Made by a program: the position numbers and the translations under genes. From contig CAJNDS010002558.1 in NCBI GenBank assembly GCA_905221605.1, positions 77,001 to 141,000 of the forward strand: a DNA stretch of 64,000 nucleotides, read 5' to 3'. Under the pieces are notes generated by a model that had not been told where the DNA came from, made no database searches, and worked only from the letters and a program-made list of their open reading frames with translations. This document shows, in pieces, positions 58,201 through 64,000 of the stretch (its first letter is position 1; each line of letters opens with the position of its first letter). The stretch is from Symbiodinium natans. Taxonomy: Eukaryota; Sar; Dinophyceae; Suessiales; Symbiodiniaceae.

Positions 58201-60662
58201 TTCCCTCTGTGGTGCACTTAGCCCTATGCTACCCGTCTCGCTGGTCATGGGCCAATCCGTCTCCGCCAAGCGGCTCACTGGGCAAGAGTACAACATCAAG
58301 TGCCTGCAGCCCGGCCGAATCCCCATCGCTGGGAAGATCTCCACCATGGTCTTCGACAAGACCGGCACGATCACCAAGTCGACCATGGACTTTGCCGGCG
58401 TGCATATCGTGCATGCGGTGCGCACGGACGTGGAGGCCCAGCTGCAGTCGGAGGGGGCGCGCTTCTTGCAGCCGCTCAGACTCGAGGCACTCGAGGGTTG
58501 CGAGAGGCCCGGGAGGCCCGAGACTCTCGACTCCGATTGCGAGTGCGGCAAAGCCGTTCTCGAAAGCTGGCTGCTGGGGATGCCCGAGCTCCTGCACTCC
58601 GCGCTGGCCGTGTGCCACACCGTGACGTGGCGAACACAGAGACGCGGAGCCAACACATCAAACACTCGACACATGATATGGGGGTCTAATCATAATCAGG
58701 GCCCCCATAAGGTACCCCGAATTTCGGAAACCCCCCCCCACATACGCAAGTTGAAAGCAAAAGGCAAAAGCGAGAACTCCGACGGGGCAAGGCAGTCTAA
58801 GGCTCTCGCAACCAGAGTCACGGAACAGCCTGGCTCTCAAGTTGCAGGTCTCCATGGCCGATCGCCTCCATGTCCATTCATTTTGTTCCTTGCAGCTAGG
58901 GCCATTATCCGTTCGTCACAGTTTCTGAAAGAGAGCGCAGCACTGAGTGCATCACACATATTACTTAAACTATATAATTAGAAGCGTGCCATGAAAGTGC
59001 CAGAGTCAACCACCCCAGCACCTCTGGCTCTTTTGACTGAATGGGCGTTAGGTGAAGCAGCTCGAGGACGGCAGCCTTGTAGGCAACGAGCTGGAATGTG
59101 CGATGGTGCGGAAGATGAGCTGCAGCATCGGCCACGACACCATTACTCTCGCGAACGGCCAGAAGTATGAGATCCTCCGAGAACTTCAGTTTGACCACAA
59201 AAGCATGACAAGTGGCATCGTTGTCCGAAGACAGGGCCAGGTGGGCGAAGTGGATGTCTTCGTGAAGGGCTCGCCCGAGAAGATCCGAGCCTTAGCCCTC
59301 CCATCGTCCCTGCCACCTAACTACGACCAGACGGTCATGCAGCATGCAAAGGCCAACTACTACACCATCAGCATCTGCCACAAGAGGCTTCGTGCATCTG
59401 ATGAGCAGGTGGGTGAGCTTCCTCGCGGGGACCTCGAGGAAAACGTCGCGCTCTGTGGGCTGCTGCTCTTCAAGAACGAGATGAAGTCGGAAGCGCCTGA
59501 GGCAATCCAGCAACTCAAGGACGGCGCAGTTCGAAGCGTCATTTGCACGGGGGACAATGAGCTGACTGGCATTGCCATCGGTAGGCAGTGTGGCATTGTG
59601 TCCGGTGACTGCCTGCTCGCCACTGTAGAAAGCCAGCAACTGGTGTGGCAAGACCCCGACAAGGAAGGGTCTCTCCAAGCGCGCAAAGCGGAGGATTCCG
59701 ACTGTCAGCTTGCTCTTACTTGCGCTGCATGGCATCACCTTTCTGAGCGGGAGCCGGCTTTACTTCAGAAGCTCTGGCCACGTTGCGTCGTGTTCGGTAG
59801 GATGAAGCCGGATGACAAGGTCAACGTAGTCAAGTACTTCCAGCGCCAGGGCTTGGTTGTCGGCATGGCAGGGGACGGCGGCAACGACTGCGGAGGCCTG
59901 CGCGCAGCTCATGCTGGCATCGCGCTGTCCAGTGCAGAAGCTTCCTTGGTAGCCCCGTTCTCAACAGGCAGGCTGGAAGGCCATGGTGTGAACGGGAGAA
60001 GCGGCCAGATCTCACTTCTGACCATCCCAGACCTCATCCGCGAGGGGCGCGCATGTTTGGCCACCAACCTGGCCACCTTTACCTACTTCATCGTGCAAGC
60101 CATCAGCATCAGCGGCATGAACTTGACAATTCTGATTGATAACAATGTCACTGTCGGGGAGTGGATGTGGTTGACAAAGGACATCGGCTTGGGCATGGTC
60201 ATGACCTTCTTCATGACAAGATCCAGAGCCTTGCCGTATCTGGCCAGCATCCGTCCAACAGCGAGCTTGCTGGGCGCACGGACCGTGTGCACCATCACTG
60301 TGCAGGTTCTACTCAACTGGCTCTTCTTCTTCTGCGCTTTCAGAATGCTCAAGTCGCAGCCCTGGTATGACCCCCTCAACCCCGTTTTTGACATCTCCAT
60401 CGCGCCACACCTTTGGATGTTGAAAGGGGACAACTACGACGGTGCCTTGTGCTCGCTTTTCTGGCTGACCTCACTGGCAACGGTCTCGTACGTCAACACA
60501 TACGGAGGCAACTTCCGGAGGAGCGTTTGCCTGAATTGGGGGATCAATGCTTCGTACCTCTCCGTGCTTTTCCTTGTTGCCTTCATCACCCTCTCCGCCC
60601 CGAACCTACTGAACTGTCTTTACCGGGTCAACTGTGACACGCCGCGCCCGGGTTGCCCGTGA
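55294..60662 (+). CDS. P5B-type P-type ATPase (ATP13A2-like), six exons
   Basis: P5-family pump; characterised P5B members move polyamines out of endo-lysosomes using ATP. Best model: exons 55294-55995 (3' end uncertain), 56501-56617 (5' end uncertain), 56872-56954, 57377-57668, 57836-58621, 59052-60662. The total is about 1,196 residues, normal for P5B. Seen: three hydrophobic segments in the N-terminal 180 residues; the P5-type N-terminal stretch ending CVRYVY; GLNSIHVPVPS before M1; A-domain SMLTGE (about 403-407); M4 SPMLP (527-531); phosphorylation motif DKTGT with Asp about 572; KGSPE (732); TGDN (826); GDGGNDCGGLRAAH (934) followed by the P5 signature ALSSAEASLVAPF; then six C-terminal membrane segments. 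Phases agree across the last four introns; three are GT-AG and 56618-56871 is GC-AG. Start is the ATG at 55294; an upstream exon is possible. A further open stretch at about 56262-56357 could be an extra exon. P5A is less likely because the hinge and C-terminal motifs are P5B-like. Confidence 0.9.
56767..56834. repeat. (TA)n microsatellite in P5B intron
   Basis: ATATATATATATGTATTTAT and pure TA runs ending 38 bases before exon 56872. Confidence 0.9.
58672..58738 (-). repeat. dispersed repeat family 2, copy 3 (inside P5B intron)
   Basis: The reverse complement reads GGGGTTTCCGAAATTCGGGG, TACCTTATGGGGG; 5' part only. It lies in the last P5B intron (58622-59051). Confidence 0.5.
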
Positions 60663-63600
60663 TTCTGTGAATGTTTTCCATACCTGCTTCGATTCGTTCA
60701 CTGTTGTCCCCTGAGCGTGACCAGCCCCCGCTCAATAGGGTCGTGCTGGGCGAGTGGGGGCGGTAAGGATGCTTCAGAAATCAAGGGAGACCTGGACTAG
60801 TCTTACACTGAGCCTGCAACTCTTTCAACGTGTGCTATCGGGACAGCTCACCACCAAGAAGCCTTTCAAGCAGAACAATTGCCGCCACCAACTCTAACAA
60901 AAACATCGCATCCTACACAGGGTGGTCCTTAGAAGCCTACTCCTAAAAAAATGGGGGGACATCTTGTGTCCCGGAGTCCAAGGAACTCCCTGGCATGCAA
61001 GTCGCTTCCCCTTCTGGACGAGCTGTCTGTGGGAGGAGTCGGCGAGTGCTTTCTCGGCCCCCAGGCGCGCCTCCCCCCCCTTTTTTTCTCCATGTGGCCT
61101 TAAGATGGGGGAAGGGGGTGCCTTGAAGGGGACGACGGGGATTCTACCATACTTGTGGGGTATAGAGTTTACGGGGCCTTTGCCAGTTTTGGGTGATAGT
61201 ACCACCAGCTTACCACTCCTACCCATACCTGCGTCTCACCAACTATATCATTGCCGTTTTATCTTGGTAGGAAGTTTGCCTGCAGTAGTGTCAAAAACCT
61301 TGTAAAGAGACAGGGAACACCGAAAAGCGACGCCCATAGACGCCCCTTAAAACCATATAAAGCGACGGGGAACACCCCCCATTGCGCGACCTGGCCCGAC
61401 ATAGGAAGAACAAAGTGTGTTTGGCCCGGTTTGGCTGAGGAGCTGTATGTCCTGTGCAGGTGAAGTATTGGCAGAATCATACACGTCCGCATCTCCCTCT
61501 TGCAGATGGCGACTCCCCGTGGCTTCCTTCACCAGACACGGACTCCGAATCCCTTTTTGGGTTCTACGGTATGTTGTATTTAAATATACGAAATTAGCAC
61601 TTGACCATATGTTCCTTCTTATTGGCTGTCTTTTGAGGACTGTCTACCTCCAAAAGCAATACTGGAGCAGTTGCCGCTCGATCACCCGATCATCAGCACT
61701 GGCAAAGGCTTCAACGTCGGCGCCTGCGTGGGACCGAATAACTGCCTCTAGGTCACTTCACATGAGCATATTTTGAGTATAGAATGTAAATTCGTTCACA
61801 AATCGTGCGATCATGAAGATCACCGACGCAAGAACCGCCACGAAGGCTTCGGTGAGGCCTTCAAGTGGAAGCTCCTGGGCCTTTTGGCCCTCCTTGCTTT
61901 CCTCCACCACTTCGTGATGAAGTTCGCAGGGTTGCCCAGTGTTTTCTGATGCCTTTTGCCCACGGCTTCCGATGTTTTCGGGTTTTTTGTTTCTTCAATG
62001 TCTGGGGGGCTCAGATTCTGAGACTCAGAATGCAGCCCTCTCCCTTAAAAGCGTCCCCCCAGGTCTTCCTGGGCCCCGTCGCCCAGCGCCTGCGGTCAAG
62101 CAAGCCACGCTTCAGGCGCTCCCAGGATGCCGAGGCTGCTCAAGGCGGCTCAGCTCTCGTTTGTCCACCATAAAAAGGGTTGAGGGCTTACAAGGGTTTA
62201 AGGTTTATAGGGAAAGTGTTTTCAAGCGTGTTTTCTCACAGCAACAGCAACAGAGAGAGAGAGAGAGAGAGAGAGTTGTTTTTTGAGATGAAATTCCCTC
62301 GTTGCGCCCAGAGCATGGCGCGAGAACGTTTTCCGAGGAGATGGACACTTCAGCCCTGTGTATCCCGAGGAACCCAGAGGCTGGCGGAAGTGTTACACGG
62401 ACGAAATGGGCCCGAAGTCCCACACCGAAGTGCCCCGAGACCCTTTCTCAGCTCGTGCGAGCTTCTTTGCTCAGGAGAAGAGCCGAAGATCCAGAAAGAG
62501 CCACAGCGATAGCGGCTTCCGCAACGGTTCCGACTCTCCACTATGGGGTTATGTGAGGTTGAAGGCCCCCCTCGAAGGCGGAACATTCCGCAATTGAAAG
62601 CTTTTTTTGCCTGAATTTCAGGTTCACAAGGAAACCTGACATGGGCAGAGACTCGTGTTTAAGAGGAATGAGTCTCTCTGAGGGCTGGGTGCCCAGGTCT
62701 TCTGCCATAATCGCATCCTTCCGTACTCGATGTTAAGAGACGAAGGAGGCGAGCAACGCCCAGATGGCGGAAGGTTGTCGAGAAGACATTCCTGCCTGGA
62801 GCATTCTGAGCCACGTTGATGCAACACATTCTGCTGACAACGTGGAGCATAGAATTAAGTGAAGTCTTTTCCTCAACCCTGAAAGGGGGCTTGGAAAGTT
62901 CATGCACCAGTTTAGTAATTTAGACGGAGCAATCCTATGCCTCCGCAAGTTGCAAAACGTGGTTTGCGGCCATCTTAACCCAATACCTCCCCCATTCTTT
63001 CCTGTGCGGCTGTCACTGTTCATATCTTGGATTGCAGCCACTCTAAGCCCGAATTAAACCCTAAACCCTAAACCTTAAACTCATCCACGGCGCAAGTTCA
63101 AGTTCCACTGAGGGTGTGGATGTTATGTTCCCTTAATCCGACTCGTTGGACCTACCAAAAAGCTAGCCACACCCAAAGACCATCTTCCTTGACCCTGGCT
63201 GCAAGAAACGCGGATTGCTATGCCTGAATCTTCTTCCACCGCAATTGAAATCCACATTTGAAATTTATATGTCATTACGTAGCAACTAGCCTGCAAGGGT
63301 AGCAGGGGAAGTGTGACGCACGCCGAAGCTCAGCAATAGTACGAAAGTGCCAGCAAGGGTGGTCTATGCTGCTCTCTACCATACGACTATTCTCCAGGAC
63401 AGCAAAAGCAGTGCAAAACCCTATTCAAGGGCTTGCTACAACCCTTGCTCAAGCTCGCCACGACACCTTATCGCGTGAAACTTGATGCTTTGCGTGAGAG
63501 GTGGGGGGTGTGCCATGCGACCGAGGGCTTGTGGACGTGCAGAGAGTGATTCAATTTGCTTTACGTCCGCTTTGCGTGAGGCTGAGGGCATGTGCTCAAG

Positions 63601-64000
63601 CTAGTTCAACCCCACATCTGCGAAAGCAGATCCTGTGGCAGCTCTTCCTCACACTGTCGGTTAGTGTCCCCTTCGTTCCCTACAACAGTAAGCCCTGAAC
63701 CATGTCAGCTCACTTGTTCTGAGTCGAGGGCAGCCAGACCCTGAACCCCAACATCCAACTAAATCAGCGTCGCGCCGCGGCCATTCTTGCCATGTCTTTC
63801 CAACAAGAAGCTTGGTTCTGAAAAGAGGGCCTTACTGTTGAGAGCTTCGGCTCTTGCTGTGCCACTATCTTGCCCCCCCCCTAAGATCCTTCCCTTTAGG
63901 GGGGGCAAGGCCCCCCTTTAGCTTGCGCAAGCCGCGAACTGAGAGCCCTGTCTTGTGGAGGTTGAAGGGAACCCTAAACCCCAAACCCTAAACCACCCTG
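60663..64000. other. no recognised gene downstream of the P5B gene
   Basis: Short frames only, a GA repeat at 62250-62275, and small CCCTAAA tracts at 63056-63074 and 63971-63995. Confidence 0.5.
62339..62597 (+). CDS. weak candidate terminal exon, unknown product
   Basis: Frame GDGHFSPVYPEEPRGWRKCY through SRRSRKSHSDSGFRNGSDSP to TGA. Acceptor TTTTCCGAG is possible. No family recognised. Confidence 0.3.

Overview
This window looks like nuclear DNA of a dinoflagellate, most likely of the Symbiodiniaceae/Suessiales kind. The reasons are: many interstitial tracts of the TTTAGGG/CCCTAAA telomere-type heptamer; short exons split by introns with GT-AG and GC-AG boundaries; long G or C homopolymers; abundant micro- and minisatellites; and an LTR element whose Gag carries a CCCH finger plus a CCHC knuckle. 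The species cannot be named from the sequence. No rRNA, tRNA, CRISPR or bacterial operon was seen. Most long open frames here are by-products of repeats; the real coding sequence lies in short exons.

Layout. 1-17 kb: scattered small plus-strand exons, often directly beside telomere-like tracts, including a three-exon PA14-domain segment (16.07-16.67 kb). 17.49-21.17 kb: a complete, young, gag-only LTR retrotransposon inserted into a telomere-like tract, with a 5-bp target duplication, a PBS copying the anticodon arm of initiator tRNA-Met, and a polypurine tract. 21.2-30 kb: more isolated exon candidates, none of a recognised family. 30.25-33.04 kb: a 2.8-kb block of three different tandem arrays bracketed by an inverted repeat of about 55 bp, which looks like one mobile or foldback unit. 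33-47 kb: exon candidates, a CA/GACACR microsatellite of about 0.87 kb (39.7-40.6 kb), and an EF-hand exon. 47.8-49.0 kb: a second cluster of tandem arrays with very long G runs. 49.5-50.5 kb: the C-terminal half of an EamA/DMT transporter gene. 51.5-53.3 kb: further exons. 55.3-60.7 kb: a nearly complete six-exon P5B-type ATPase gene (ATP13A2-like, about 1,196 residues), the best-supported gene here. 60.7-64 kb: no recognised gene.

The genes do not form an operon and show no shared pathway. Their common theme is architecture. Telomere-like heptamers repeatedly occupy the first bases of introns (GT|TTAGGG...) or the last stretch before an acceptor (...CCCTAAA-CAG). Several tracts are flanked by direct repeats, as if inserted. 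At least two families of small inverted-repeat elements are also scattered through introns and spacers. All exon boundaries were read by eye from splice consensus, open frame and phase; transcripts would be needed to settle them.
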